This document shows, piece after piece, positions 39,144 through 52,806 of a DNA stretch of 64,000 nt (position 1 is its first letter; each line of letters begins with the position of its first letter). This stretch comes from Whitmania pigra (Eukaryota; Annelida; Clitellata; Hirudinida; Haemopidae). The DNA lies in assembly GCA_021613335.1 (NCBI GenBank), contig JAJTWR010000266.1, forward strand, positions 355,001 through 419,000, given 5' to 3'. The position numbers and the translations under genes are program-made. The notes beneath the pieces were generated by a model that was not told the origin of the DNA, did not search any database, and saw only the letters and a list, made by a program, of their open reading frames with translations.

Positions 39144-42100
39144 TCAACTCTCTTGAATGAATTTTAAGATTTTATCAATCTCTTCTTTCTCTAATATTCC
39201 AAGTTCCTCCAATGAATTCCTGTTGAAATACTTCAATTCCTTTGAATTCTGTGCACCTTCCTCCATCAATGACCTCGTCACAAAGATCATCCTTGATGTG
39301 TTGCAACCATCCAATATTTTAGCTACAGCTTCTTCAATTGGTAATTCTATTTCTGCCAGTTAAATATTTATGTTATCATCATCATAATATATAGAAATAA
39401 TAAACAGTGAGTTGTTTCATTTTCAAGTGAAGCAATTTAATTCATTTGCAATAATTAATTAAAATTATCATTAACGTTATAATTATAAAAAAAAACCCAG
39501 TAGATGTAGTAAAGATATGGATTGTCAACCACTTTTAAAATCTTCTTCTGTCACTTGAATTTGCTGATCTTTTTTAATTTTTTCTTCAAATTATAAAATA
39601 TTATTATTATAAAATTATAAAATTCTAGACATTATCAAAACTTCACTACAATTTCACAGAGGGTGAAATGAAGATGCTCTAAGCAATTAAAACCCTATTA
39701 GATGATTGGACCGATACAAGCCTGCATCACAAATACCTGATTTCAAAAGTACATTTATCTCAGCTTGTTTTAATAGTTCTTCCTGCATTCTGTTTGCATC
39801 ATCTCTTCTTTTTTCATGTTTTTTATAATGCTTAGGAAATTCTGAAAGGCAAAGATATTGCAGCATATAATTCTATGACAAAACATTTAATTTGGCAAGA
39901 TTATTTTTTCAGAAAATTCATAAATGTTCAAATTTGACCATTTAAACAAACAATATTTTGATAAGGATTCAACTGAAATTTTGCTTTTATTTAATTTTTA
40001 AGCTTTCCCTGGAAATTACATCTTTAGAATGAACAGTTCTCAAATGTAATTATAAGTTAATTCATTTAAGTTTTTATTAAATAATATATGATCACAGAGC
40101 AATATAAAAAAATTGGCATTTAAGATTAAATAAAAATTATTATTGCAACATTAATAAATAAAATATGAATTGAGTGAAGATTTAATTAAGACATGTGATA
40201 TAATAAATCTAACTTTCTTTAACAAAATCCATGATTCTTGTGGCCTCTGAGCTCGTTAACCCTAAATCTTGCAATAACTTCCAATCAAAACAGCTCAATT
40301 CACCTGCTCTTGTTATATCATCCTCATGTAAAATTTCTATAATTTTATTAATTCTTGATTCATTTGAAAATTCAGCAAATATTTCAGAAATGACTTCTTC
40401 AATGTTCTTGTCTACAGAGTGTTAGTTTAAATTTAAATTAAAAATTAAATATTATTTAAATAAACCATCATGCAAAAATATTTTATAAAAAATAGAAATG
40501 TGTCTAACGTTCTTTGAATAATTCCAAAAACTTCAAAAGCTCAATATTATCCAGTGAGTCCCAATCAAATTTCTTAAATTTTTCCAACAAGATTACATCA
40601 TCATTTTTCAATGAGCTCTTAAGTTCAATCTTTAAAGAATCAACGTTTTCTGAAGCTTTTGAAGAATGGCTTTCTATGTCTATAAAATTATAACAGAAAT
40701 ACAACAAATTTTTGTTCACATAATTTTTATTATAAATTTATCTGGCCAATATTTTAATAATTTTAAAAGAAAATGTTTGCAAACCAGCAATAAATAATTC
40801 GTCATTTAGCTTATTTTCCTCAATCTTACCAAATTCCTGTCCTACATTTATATTTTTGATTTCTTTGTCATTTTCGTAATTTTTAGGAATTTCTGAAAAA
40901 ACATCATAAAACTTTGAAAAAAAAAACCAAATCCGTACATTTTTATCTATACAGGGTGATTTTTAATTGCCTTGACAAAAACTTTAACAGGAATAAACTA
41001 TAATTTCTCAAAAAAACTAAGTTAAAACAAGAAGTTGATAGCAATAATCTAGACATAATCATCACTAGACACCATATATCTAAGATAAACATTTCTATTA
41101 ATGTCTTTAATACTTTCGTACCATCCCCTGTCCATCCCATTGCAGCACATTTCTTCTTGAAATCTTCAAAATACTTCTGGTGTTTCTCTGCCCATGAACT
41201 ATTAATAAAATTACTAGAATTGGCTAGATTAAATTTTAAGGCAAGCCTACTCCAGATACAACCAAAGGCATTAAATTTAAATTGATGTAATTTATGATTA
41301 AAAGCTGAATGTTCTTTAAAATGTGAGTATAGCAATGTTATTATCTAAAATTATTTAAGATTATCTAATAATATTTGCATCAATCATTTAAAGACTTAAC
41401 AAGTGCAGCTACCTTGGCTTGCCTTTAGAAGTATTGCTTTGTTCCTGAGAGTGTTTTAATTGTTCCTCCATTTCCTGTTGCTCCTTCAATCCTTTTTCCA
41501 CCTCCTTTTCAAATTTCATTTTCTCCTCAGGGAGTGAGTTCCAGACCTTTGCCACATGATTGACGAATGAAAACTGTGTGGCATCTGTTTCGCAAGTGTC
41601 TAGTTTCAGTTTGAGGGTGTGACCACGTGTTGCATGATATTGAGAAAATTTGAAGGAGTTCCGGAAGTCCATGGTGACAAATCCATGCATTATTGTTGGT
41701 GTTAAAGAAATAGCAAGTTAAAAATTAGCTTAAATATTATTTTAATTGATTAAAATAAATTATAAATTATATTTAAATATTTCTTATTGTTATAACAATA
41801 CTGTTTAGATGTAATGAGAATATCTTGTCTTATCATGGCATTTATCATTTAAATTAAGTTTAAGTTTTTGTTCTCTATTGTAACATCTATTTTGTAAGAA
41901 ATCTAGTCAAATGAACTTACTCTCCTGGATGTATTCCATGATTAAGCTGATTTCCATAGTTGATAAATCTCCTAATTCCTTCAAGGACTTCCAATCAAAA
42001 TATATCAAATCATCTGCTAAGACTGCACCTTCTTTCTTCAGGAGATTCGTAATTTTGTTGATCCTTTGGACACTAGAACCTTCCAATATTTTAGCTAAAG

Positions 42101-42199
42101 CTTTGCTAAGATCCATATCTGTGACCACAAAATAGACAGATGAAACAAAATTAATGGCATCATAGGGGGCTGAAAAAGAAACCAGTGTCAACTTTCCAT
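39144..42199 (-). CDS. multi-module SAM-like/coiled-coil gene (cluster gene 2), possibly broken
   Basis: Exons downstream from 42118: A 42118-41921, B ≤41690-41413, C 41198-41122, B 40892-40785, A 40679-40509, A 40411-40214, B 39841-39737, A 39352-39144 (stop TGA 39146-39144). A tiny start exon at 42199-42193 (ATG GAA A) is possible. Except at the first B exon every junction is phase 1 (phase 2 between B and C), so the chain is coherent. Module A copies read for example YFDWKSLKELGDLSTMEISL and ELKYFNRNSLEELGILEKEE. The C exon encodes a short conserved piece, KKKCAAMGWTGDG. The first B exon has lost its FPEEY start, which is replaced by a LINE-derived fragment (41522-41702); its acceptor is unclear, so this gene may be a pseudogene or a chimera. 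It is a tandem duplicate of the gene at 44657-49385. Function unknown. Confidence 0.6.
41522..41702 (-). mobile_element. non-LTR retrotransposon 3'-end fragment (LINE ORF2 C-terminus)
   Basis: The minus-strand translation reads HATRGHTLKLKLDTCETDAT followed by FSFVNHVAKVWNSLPEE, the typical end of LINE reverse-transcriptase ORFs (RGHxLKL ... FFxxRVxxxWNSLP). It is an internal scrap of about 180 bases. On its 3' side it is fused without a break in frame to KMKFEKEVEKGLKEQ of module B. On its 5' side it abuts intron sequence shared with the paralogous locus near 48.98 kb. It has therefore replaced the end of the intron and the first half of the B exon. Confidence 0.75.
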
Positions 42200-42250
42200 C
42201 GCTGATGATTTGTCGTTTACAATTGTGATGAGTAACAGTTGTTTAGAGAG

Positions 42251-43375
42251 ACATAGTATACAAATGTTTGGACTTAAGAAAATTGCTTAAGGCGTATGTT
42301 ATGCTAGTTAAAGATATGTTAGGAACTAGTTAAACTAATTGAAAATTACATATTAAATCTTATTAAAAACTAGATTACACAATGTTTTAGGTTGAATTTT
42401 GATCATATTTAGAACTTAATAAATAATAAATAATCCGTAGACAAATCTAACAGACTGACAATAGTTAATATACACGACTATACCAGACTAACCATTGAAG
42501 TAATCTTAAAAACATTCGATCAATGTATATCAAATAGCAAATAGCTTTATAACTGAAATAACTTCATAACAAGCAAATCTCAAGAAATTACGCCTTTAAA
42601 CCTTATTGTTCTTAGATTGTTCTTAGAACATAGTATACAAATGTTTGGACTTAAGAAAATTGCTTAAGGCGTATGTTATGCTAGTTAAAGATATGTTAGG
42701 AACTAGTTAAACTAATTGAAAATTACATATTAAATCTTATTAAAAACTAGATTACACAATGTTTTAGGTTGAATTTTGATCATATTTAGAACTTAATAAA
42801 TAATAAATAATCTGTAGACAAATCTAACAGACTGACAATAGTTAATATACACGACTATACCAGACTAACCATTGAAGTAATCTTAAAAACATTCGATCAA
42901 TGTATATCAAATAGCAAATAGCTTTATAACTGAAATAACTTCATAACAAGCAAATCTCAAGAAATTACGCCTTTAAACCTTATTGTTCTTAGATTGTTCT
43001 TAGAACATAGTATACAAATGTTTGGACTTAAGAAAATTGCTTAAGGCGTATGTTATGCTAGTTAAAGATATGTTAGGAACTAGTTAAACTAATTGAAAAT
43101 TACATATTAAATCTTATTAAAAACTAGATTACACAATGTTTTAGGTTGAATTTTGATCATATTTAGAACTTAATAAATAATAAATAATCTGTAGACAAAT
43201 CTAACAGACTGACAATAGTTAATATACACGACTATACCAGACTAACCATTGAAGTAATCTTAAAAACATTCGATCAATGTATATCAAATAGCAAATAGCT
43301 TTATAACTGAAATAACTTCATAACAAGCAAATCTCAAGAAATTACGCCTTTAAACCTTATTGTTCTTAGATTGTT
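42251..43375. repeat. 377-bp tandem repeat, three near-identical copies
   Basis: Copies start at 42251, 42628 and 43005 with the motif ACATAGTATACAAATG. The period is exactly 377 and the third copy ends near 43375. By eye the copies differ at very few positions (for example CCGTAG versus CTGTAG in copy 1), so the triplication is recent. The array lies just upstream of the first exon of the gene at 39144-42199, on the 5' side of that - strand gene, and could hold its promoter. No coding potential. Confidence 0.95.
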
Positions 43376-43865
43376 TAAAGAAACAGTGCACCTGATTTAA
43401 CTGTCTACCTGAATATGCTTTGTTTGGAAATTCCCTTTTAAATACTACTTCTCTAAAGTTCTTTATTCAAAATTAATTTATTTAAGAAAATTTAGTAAAA
43501 AAAGTTAATTTATTTTCTTTAATTGAAGGCTAAAGCCCCCTACGTTTACCATCGGTGGATAAATTGTAAGTGTAGGATTATTTGGATTCTAACCAACGTA
43601 ATAAAATCTTAAAATGATAAATTCTCAGCTGCTGCTTCATTAATTTCAATTATTATTACATTATTATTTCCAAATTTTCTTATAAATACGTTTAATTGCT
43701 CCAACAACAATGTCTCCATAAATGACATAATTAATGGAATCAACTGACACTAGAATAATAATAATAATAATAATAAAATTGATTAATACAATAATGTTTA
43801 TTATTATTATCATTGTCATTATTATTTATCCGTAGTTTATTAAGTATTGATGTAAGTGATGTTTA

Positions 43866-43904
43866 GGCGCCTCTGACGCTACGCACATGGCACTTTATAA
43901 ATTA

Positions 43905-43905
<1 letters not shown>
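43866..43905 (+). mobile_element. SINE 3'-tail fragment
   Basis: GGCGCCTCTGACGCTACGCA followed by CATGGCACTTTATAAAT matches, with a few changes, the tail of the SINE at 48552-48756 (there on the minus strand). It runs directly into a (TTA)n tract, as SINE tails often do. No tRNA-like head is seen upstream, so it is a 5'-truncated copy. Confidence 0.65.
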
Positions 43906-43937
<32 letters not shown>

Positions 43938-43995
43938 GTTGTTGTTGCTGTTGTTGTTCTTTTTGTTGTTGTTTTTGTTGTTGTTGTTGTTGTTG

Positions 43996-44087
<92 letters not shown>

Positions 44088-44130
44088 TATTATTATTATT
44101 ATTATTATTATTTATTATTATTATTATAAG
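43905..44130. repeat. (ATT)n/(TTG)n compound microsatellite
   Basis: About 225 bases of ATT units with a TTG/TTC-rich centre (43937-44000). Poly-Ile/Leu/Tyr open frames here are artefacts. Confidence 0.95.
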
Positions 44131-44656
44131 TAATCACAGTTTGGTTATCAATTAAGCAGTTTATTTAATATTGATCAGCGCATCGTGATATTAACAAATT
44201 TATATTTCAGTCCAGCAACAGTATGTCTGACATCAATTGCATTACCACAACCAGGTTACATGAGGGTTTATCATTAGCACATAATTCACAAATTAATACA
44301 AATTAACAATCCTTAATATTAATAATTATTAATTTTCTTAATTAATCATAATCAGTAATGGCAGAAAAGCAATTGACAAAAAAGGGAAGCAAGCATTACA
44401 TGTCCTGCAAGATATTAGCATGTTCATTTAGAATTGATTGTTCAATGTATATTTGTTCAATCTTCACATACATTTTGGTCTCGAACCATAAGTTTGAGCT
44501 TCCAAAATATTTTGAAGATGAAGATGGGATCTAAGTAATCTTATATTAAGCTGTAATATAATATAATTCAAAATATTCAAAAGAACTTTATAAATTCATT
44601 TAAAAATATTTGTCACATATCAGATCCCCAATCAATTTGGAGACTGGAAAGTCATT

Positions 44657-47600
44657 CTAAACTTCTGTAAAGTGCCAATAATTAAGATTTGCAACATCCT
44701 TCACTTGGGATTCATCTTTGCTTTTGTCAGTGTTGTTGCTGGAGTTTCCAATCTTCTCTGTTTCAATTACTTCACAATGAGAACTTGGGTGTTTCTCCAG
44801 TGACTGATTATCTTCTTCTGATTTTTGTTGTTGGTCATTACTTGTGTTGTTGTTGTTGTTGCTGTTGGAGTCTTTAAATTTATCATTTGGAGGATTTCCA
44901 GCTTGATGATTTGAACATTCTTCCCGTGTTTGAAAGTTTTCTAAAAATAAAAGGTTTTTCATGGAGTATATTCTCTACAACTTATCAATCCATCAATAGC
45001 ACCAATCCACAAATTAACTTATGAAATCTTTTAAAAGCTCTCAGAGCTAGATAAAAGAATGAAAATAATTTGTTGAACACGAATCTTCATTGAATGCTGT
45101 GTTACTTTTTATAAATTTAAATTGGCAATCTACATGTCTCACCGTTGCTGCTGGACTTTTGTGATTCCTCCTGCAATTGAATGCTGTTTGTTGTTTGTGT
45201 CTGGTCTTCAATATTGTTGCTACTGGCTTCAACTATTTTCTGCCTCAGTTCAGTTGCTTCAGCTTGAGAAGTTGATTGTTTCTCCTGCATTCCCACACCC
45301 TCTGTTTTCTTCTCTCTGCTTTGTTTTGCTTCTAAGAAATTTGTTTAAATGTGCCAGCATAATTAATAGATCTCTTTAATGGTAATTATAATTTTAATTA
45401 CATTTTAACTTTTTAAATACTTTAGTCAATATGTTTTAAAATAAATAATCTACTGTTATAAATTAAAATATATCTCAATAAAATTTAATCCAAGTAAATT
45501 CAAGAAATGAAAACAGTAATATATGTTATTTACATTGCATTTACAATGCCACAAATACCTGATTTCAAAAGTTCATTTATCTCAGCTTGTTTTAATAGTT
45601 CCTGCATTCTGTTTACTTCATCTCTTCTAATTTCATGTTTTTTATAATGCTTAGGAAATTCTGAAAGGCAAAGATATTGCAGCATATAATTCTATGACAA
45701 AACATTTAATTTGGCAAGATTATTTTAGTGTATAAATTTGTGCATTTATACAAACAATATTTTGATAAATTAAAGATTCAACTGGAATTTTGCTTTCAAT
45801 TAATTTTTAAACTTTCCCTGGAAATTACATCTGAATAATTGAGTAAATATTTAATTAAAATATGTGATATAATAAATCTAACTTTCTTTAACAAAATCCA
45901 TGATTCTTGTGGCCTCTTAATTTAAGTTTTTATTAAATAATATATGATCACAGAGCAATATAAAAAAATTGGCATTTAAGATTAAATAAAGATTATTATT
46001 GCCACATTAATAGAATAAAGTGAATATAAGGTAATAAAATATGAATTGAATAAAGATTTAATTAAAATATGTGATATAATAAATCTAACTTTCTTTAACA
46101 AAATCCATGATTCTTGTGGCCTCTGAACTCGTTAACCCTAAATCCTCCAATAACTTCCAATCAAAACAGCTCAATTCATCTGCTATTGTTATATCATCCC
46201 CATGTAAAATTTCTATAATTTTAGTAATTCTTGATTCAGTTGAAAATTCAGCAAATATTTCAGAAATGACTTCTTCAATGTTCTCATCTGCAGAGTGTTA
46301 GTTCAAATTCATGATTAAACATGTTGTTTCAATACAGTGATGCAAAAACCTGTCCTATGTCGATCCTGTTGTTCAAAAGCCATAGTTTCACCTTTTGATG
46401 GTTGACGATTTTGTACTTCTGCTTTGCAATTCCAATTTTTGTGTTTTGTATTATTTTTAGGAAAATCTGAAATATCATCATTTGATGTTCCATTTATATT
46501 GAATAACTTGATTTACAAAGATTTAACAAAGTTTATTTACTGTAATTAAATACTGAGTCAGTCATAATAGGCTAAATATAACATCATACCATATCATAAA
46601 CTATAATCACTCTGAACCAAATGAAAAATAATATATATTCCCATTCATTAATATAAAGATCATAACCATGTTAATATTGATTATAAAGGTCATTATCGTG
46701 GAAATAAGTCAATATATTTTGTGAACCAAGTAAAAAAATTGCAAACTAATAATTTTATCAACAGCTTTAATTAATTACTATTAGATAAAGATCCAAGCAA
46801 TCATAAATAATAGAACTGAAAAATTTGAAATAAAACCCAACCTTCTTGAACAAATGCCATGATTTTGTTGATCTCCTTATCAACCAGGCCCATATCCTCC
46901 ATTGAATCTCTTTCATAATATTTTAATTCAATTGCCATCATTATTCCACAATTTTTCATGGCACTGATGACATGATTAATTGTTTCCCAATCTCTGAATA
47001 TTTTCATAACAGCTTCTTCAATGGCTGAGAATTTATGAAATTAAAATTTTATTCAACTGATTTATTTTTTATTAAAAATGTATTCTAAAACAAATTCCAG
47101 ATAAATGGTCGATTGTCAATCTTTATTAATTATTTATCTTTATTTACTCTCTTTAATTTTTAAAAAACCAAAAATTCATTCTACATATTAAGCAATTACT
47201 CATTTTTGAAGAATCCCTCATCTTAAGCAATCCATCATCACATTTTAAAATGTCTTCCTCAGTTTGAATTTCTGAACATGAAATTTTTCTATTTCTTGTT
47301 TGCTTTCGTTTTTTATAATCTTTAGGAAAATCTGAAAGGTTGGAAATTTTAGGAGTTTCTAAAGAAATGTCATTAATTTGGCAACGTTTACCATAATGAT
47401 TTGCAATCACATATTTGAAACTATACAAACAACACAAACATCCAAACAGAGTTTTTAAAAATTACCCAAATCAGAGATTAAACATGACAAAGTCAAACTC
47501 CTTTATGATGAGCTGCACAAGATTAATATGGTTACTACAGTTATATATATGGTCAAGTACATAGTACTACTATGGTTTTAAAAAGACAAAACAAATAAAA

Positions 47601-49788
47601 TAATTCGAAGAAAATGGTCTTCTGTTGTTTTCCGCTAGTTAGAGGTTTCTAAAAATAATCTTTAAAAGTAGGACTGACTTTTCTCAACAAATTCCTTTAT
47701 TTTCTCTATTTGAAAGGTAGTCCATTCTTCACAACACTTTAATGTTTCCCAATCTAAATTACTCATGTCCTTTGCTTTGGCTATTTTCTGGCTTTTCAAG
47801 AAACATGTAACTGGCTCTATGATTGGGCTATTTTCACCAAATATTTTAGAGACAGCCTGTTCAATGGTCATATCTTTATCTGTCAAATGTTACATGTGAC
47901 AAAATGTAATAAAATATAACAAAAAGGTAACAAAATTTAAGTTACCAAGGATTTTAAATAGTTGAAAGAATCACAAATAATTACATCTTGCTTAACTTTA
48001 TTCAATAATAAAGTTACAAAATTTAAACAGGAATAAACTATAATTTCTCAATAAAACTAAGTTAAAATAAGAAGTTGATAGCAATAATCTAGACATAATC
48101 ATCACTAGACACTGTATATCTAAGATAAACATTTCTACTAATGTCTTTAATACTTTCGTACCATCCCCTGTCCATCCCATTGCAGCACATTTCTTCTTGA
48201 AATCTTCCCAATACTTCTGGTGTTTCTCTGCCCATGAACTATTAATAAAATTACTAGAATTGGCTAGATTAAATTTTAAGGCAAGCCTACTCCAGATACA
48301 ACCAAAGGCATTAAATTTAAATTGATGTAATTTATGATTAAAAGCTGAATGTTCTTTAAAATGTGAGTATAGCAATGTTATTATCTAAAATTATTTAAGA
48401 TTATCTAATAATATTTGCATCAATCATTTAAAGACTTAACAAGTGCAGCTACCTTGGCTTGCCTTTAGAAGTATTGCTTTGTTCCTGAGAGTGTTTTAAT
48501 TGTTCCTCCATTTCCTGTTGCTCCTTCAATCTTTTTTCCACCTCCTCCTCGAATTGTAATTGTAATTGTATTGTAATTTCATTTATATAGCGCCATATGC
48601 ATAGCGTCAGAGGCGCTTCTTGTAACCATTTATATAGCGCTCCTTCCCAAGGGCGCTGGCGGCAGTGCAGGCTGGGTTTCGAACACGACACATTACGACT
48701 GTTGCCATTACCGCCGTATGCAGGCACGTAACCCATTCGGCTAACCTGCACGCCAATTCTTTTCATTTTCTTCTGCTGCAGTTTCTTTTCATGTTCAGCT
48801 TTAAAATTGAGAATTTCAATTTCATTTTGCAATTTCCTTTCTTCAGTCCTTTTCCTTTTGTATTCTTCATATTCCTCGGGGAAATCTGTAAATTCCAACA
48901 AGTTTTAACAAAAACATTTAATGTGCAGCATTTAAGACCGAGTTAAACTTTTACAGGCAATAATATGGAATTACAATAAATGGTGGGTGAAATAGCAAGT
49001 TAAAAATTGGCTTTAAATATTATTTTGATTGACTAAAATAATTTATAAATTATATTTAAATATTTCTCATTGTTATAAAAATACTATTTGCATGTAATGA
49101 GAATATCTTGCGCCATTACAGCATCATTTAAATTAAGTTTTTTATTATAATGACAATTTTTTAATAAATCTAATCAAATGAACTCACTCTCTTGAATATA
49201 TCTCATGATTTTGTTGACTTCCATGTTTGACAATCCTCCAAGGTCCTTCAAGGAGTTCCAATCAAAGTACTTCAAATCATCTGCTGTGTCAACACCTCCA
49301 TCCTTTAAAATGTCGGCAACTGCACGGATCCTCGAGGCACCAGAACCTTCCAATATTTTAGCTAAAGCTTTACTAAGATCCATATCTGTGTTTAAAAAAT
49401 GAATAGTTGACATTTAATTAACAATATCTTATTATTTTTAGTATTCCACACCTTATAATATATTCACACTTATCTTAGTTATGGTAATTGACCACCTTAA
49501 CTAGTGTTATATATTATTATATTATAATATAGTATTATATTATTAAAGTATTATATATTAGATTTAATAAAAAATAATATAAGCAATATTTTAGGCTGAA
49601 TTACAACCAAATTTGTGGATGGTTCAACTTGATGTTACAATATAGCAAATTCATATTTGAATATTACACTTCTAACTTAATCAGTAATTAATTGCAAGTA
49701 TAAGTTAAATACCTTCACTTTGTAATTCAGTATTTGTAATTCAGATGACAAGTACCACCGCTAGTTTAACAACCACAAACGAATAACA
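44657..49788 (-). CDS. four-fold multi-module SAM-like/coiled-coil protein with Q/N/S-rich tail (cluster gene 3)
   Basis: Exons: start candidate 49788-49773; A 49385-49188; B 48885-48453 (with SINE); C 48238-48162; A 47879-47679; B 47331-47200; A 47024-46842; B 46466-46350; A 46287-46090; B 45660-45559; tail exons 45331-45143 and 44940-44657. From 49385 the chain is 2,114 nt and stays in frame to TAG at 44657, about 704 residues. Junctions are phase 1 except B to C (phase 2). A cores include DLKYFDWNSLKDLGGLSNME and ELKYYERDSMEDMGLVDKEI. The first B starts FPEEYEEYKRKRTEERKL. The tail is Gln/Asn/Ser-rich and acidic. The donor of the 47331-47200 exon (ATGA|GTAATT) is weak; otherwise that exon stops at 47153. 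The start exon is a guess from phase. Paralogue of the gene at 39144-42199. SAM-like folds usually mediate protein oligomerisation; no specific function can be assigned. Confidence 0.65.
45851..45917 (-). pseudogene. fragment of a duplicated module A exon end
   Basis: This stretch repeats the donor-side end of the exon at 46287-46090 and its flanking intron (AATCTAACTTTCTTTAACAA then AATCCATGATTCTTGTGGCC), then breaks off into other intron sequence. It lies in the intron after that exon, so it is a partial local duplication without coding use. Confidence 0.65.
48552..48756 (-). mobile_element. tRNA-derived SINE inserted in a coding exon
   Basis: In the minus direction the element starts at GGCGTGCAGG with a tRNA-like head: A box TTAGCCGAATGG and B box TGTTCGAAACCC about 55 bases apart. 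It ends with GCGCCTCTGACGCTATGCAT, a GGCGCTATATAAAT motif and an ATTACA-type repeat tail. It is about 205 bases long. It interrupts a module B exon between the codons for KKMK and FEEEVEK (adjacent in related copies, apart from the LINE junction) and leaves the frame open, adding 69 residues. Target-site duplications are not clear beyond AATT at both ends. Confidence 0.85.
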
Positions 49789-50536
49789 TCTATGACTCCC
49801 GGTTTTTCCTAACCTTCCCTTTTTCAGAAGATGAATAGAAGCAGACGTCAGTTATTTATAGATTGCTAATACGGCAACCTTCATCACAAAAAATATAATT
49901 GCTCTTGCTACCTAGATTTTTTAAGTTGTATAAATTTGTTATATTTCTGTAACTTACCTTAAGTAATTTAAAACTCAGGCTGCAAACTAGCTCACTTTTG
50001 GAAAATTAATTAATGCTAAAAATCGATAATATGTTTCTCAAACTGCAAGATCAATACAATCTGATTACGTTTGGAATTTCCAACTTAGGTTATGGCAGGG
50101 ATGTTGGAACGGAAACGGATTAATTTTTACAATTATTTGATATGACTTAAAATATTTTTAAAATACTTCTAGTTTGTCTTCTTTTAATGCACAAAACGCA
50201 CAACGATTATTTTATTTTTAAAATAAAAATAGGTCTGTTAATGACGATTTGGAAAAACCCCACAAATTAATATTTCGAATACATCTCAGCAGATTAGCAT
50301 TTTATATATTTCTGAAAACATTTCTTCAAAATCATTACATTAAACCGAATTTTCTTGTGGCTTCAGGCCAATAAATAATTATATTGCGTTCATAAATTGC
50401 CACGTTATTCTGCCATCAGTAACAGGAAGCGTTCATTTGAAAAGCACTTTTGATGTAAATAAATGTAGTGTTGCAACAATCAGAGAAAAACTTCAGAAAG
50501 GTGCTTCTCTAAACTTCACTTCCTTCAATCCAGGCG
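49789..50536. other. intergenic
   Basis: AT-rich spacer upstream of the gene ending at 44657. No exon with a coherent phase was found, and nothing recognisable is seen. Confidence 0.5.
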
Positions 50537-51116
50537 TTAAAAACTGATAAGTTTGGCTTTAAAAGAAGGCTGTTTAAGAATGTTTGCCTCATTTTTATAT
50601 TTTAGGAGGTCACGCAACAGATATTTCTTAGTGTTTTTCTGTTTATGCTGTGCATACGCTTCAGGATATTCTGAAAGTAGAAGTTAATTAATTTATTATT
50701 ATTAATTAAAGAGCAGGTTCAACTTTTAACTTTTGTGTAATACTATAATAGTTCACTTCCCATTTAAATTACTGTTATATTAATAAGTTAATATTAATAT
50801 AATAAATTATAAAATATATTTTATAATAAAATTGCATCCATTCATCATAATAATATTGCAACATCATGTAATGACACAGTAGTCCAAAACTAAACAATAA
50901 ATGATCAGAACTACTAACTTTCTTCTATGAATCTCATGATTTTGTTGATCTCAATTTCCTCCAATCCTCCAAGACTTTTCAACAATTCTTCATCAAAGTA
51001 TTTCAAGTCGTTAGCTAGTCTTAAACCTTCTCTTTTTAAGACATCAGTAATGAATTCAATCCTGATGGGATCTTTGAATATTTCAGCAACAGCTTTATCA
51101 ATGCATTTCTCTGGTC
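50537..51116 (-). CDS. short SAM-like/coiled-coil gene (cluster gene 4), start not found
   Basis: Exons 51116-50919 (A) and 50670-50537 (B), joined in phase 1, stop TAA. A contains DLKYFDEELLKSLGGLEEIE and ends NKIMRFIEE. B is short: YPEAYAQHKQKNTKKYLL and about 25 further basic residues. The A exon enters in phase 1 after ATACACAG and has no ATG of its own near its start, so an upstream coding exon is required. None is obvious between here and the 3' end of the next gene (51270). The first exon could lie further up, or the copy may be degenerate. Confidence 0.5.
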
Positions 51117-51269
51117 CTGTGTATTTAAAATAAAATTTGTCAATTCCATCTCTTGTCAAAATATTTAAATGAATTAATGTCTATATTTTACCCATCCTAA
51201 TCGCCTAATAATCTAACGGACACTAATAAAAACATCATCATCATGTAATTCTGGCTATAAGTATTTATA

Positions 51270-52806
<1,537 letters not shown>

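Larger units (their letters stand above)
43376..44656. other. intergenic, repeat-rich
   Basis: Separates the two multi-module genes. It holds a SINE tail (43866-43905), a long ATT/TTG microsatellite (43905-44130) and AT-rich DNA up to the stop codon of the next - strand gene at 44657. No gene seen. Confidence 0.6.

Noticed and set aside
42251..43375. CRISPR-like or satellite array
   Set aside because: Only three head-to-tail 377-bp copies without spacers, in a eukaryotic genome. It is a local tandem duplication.
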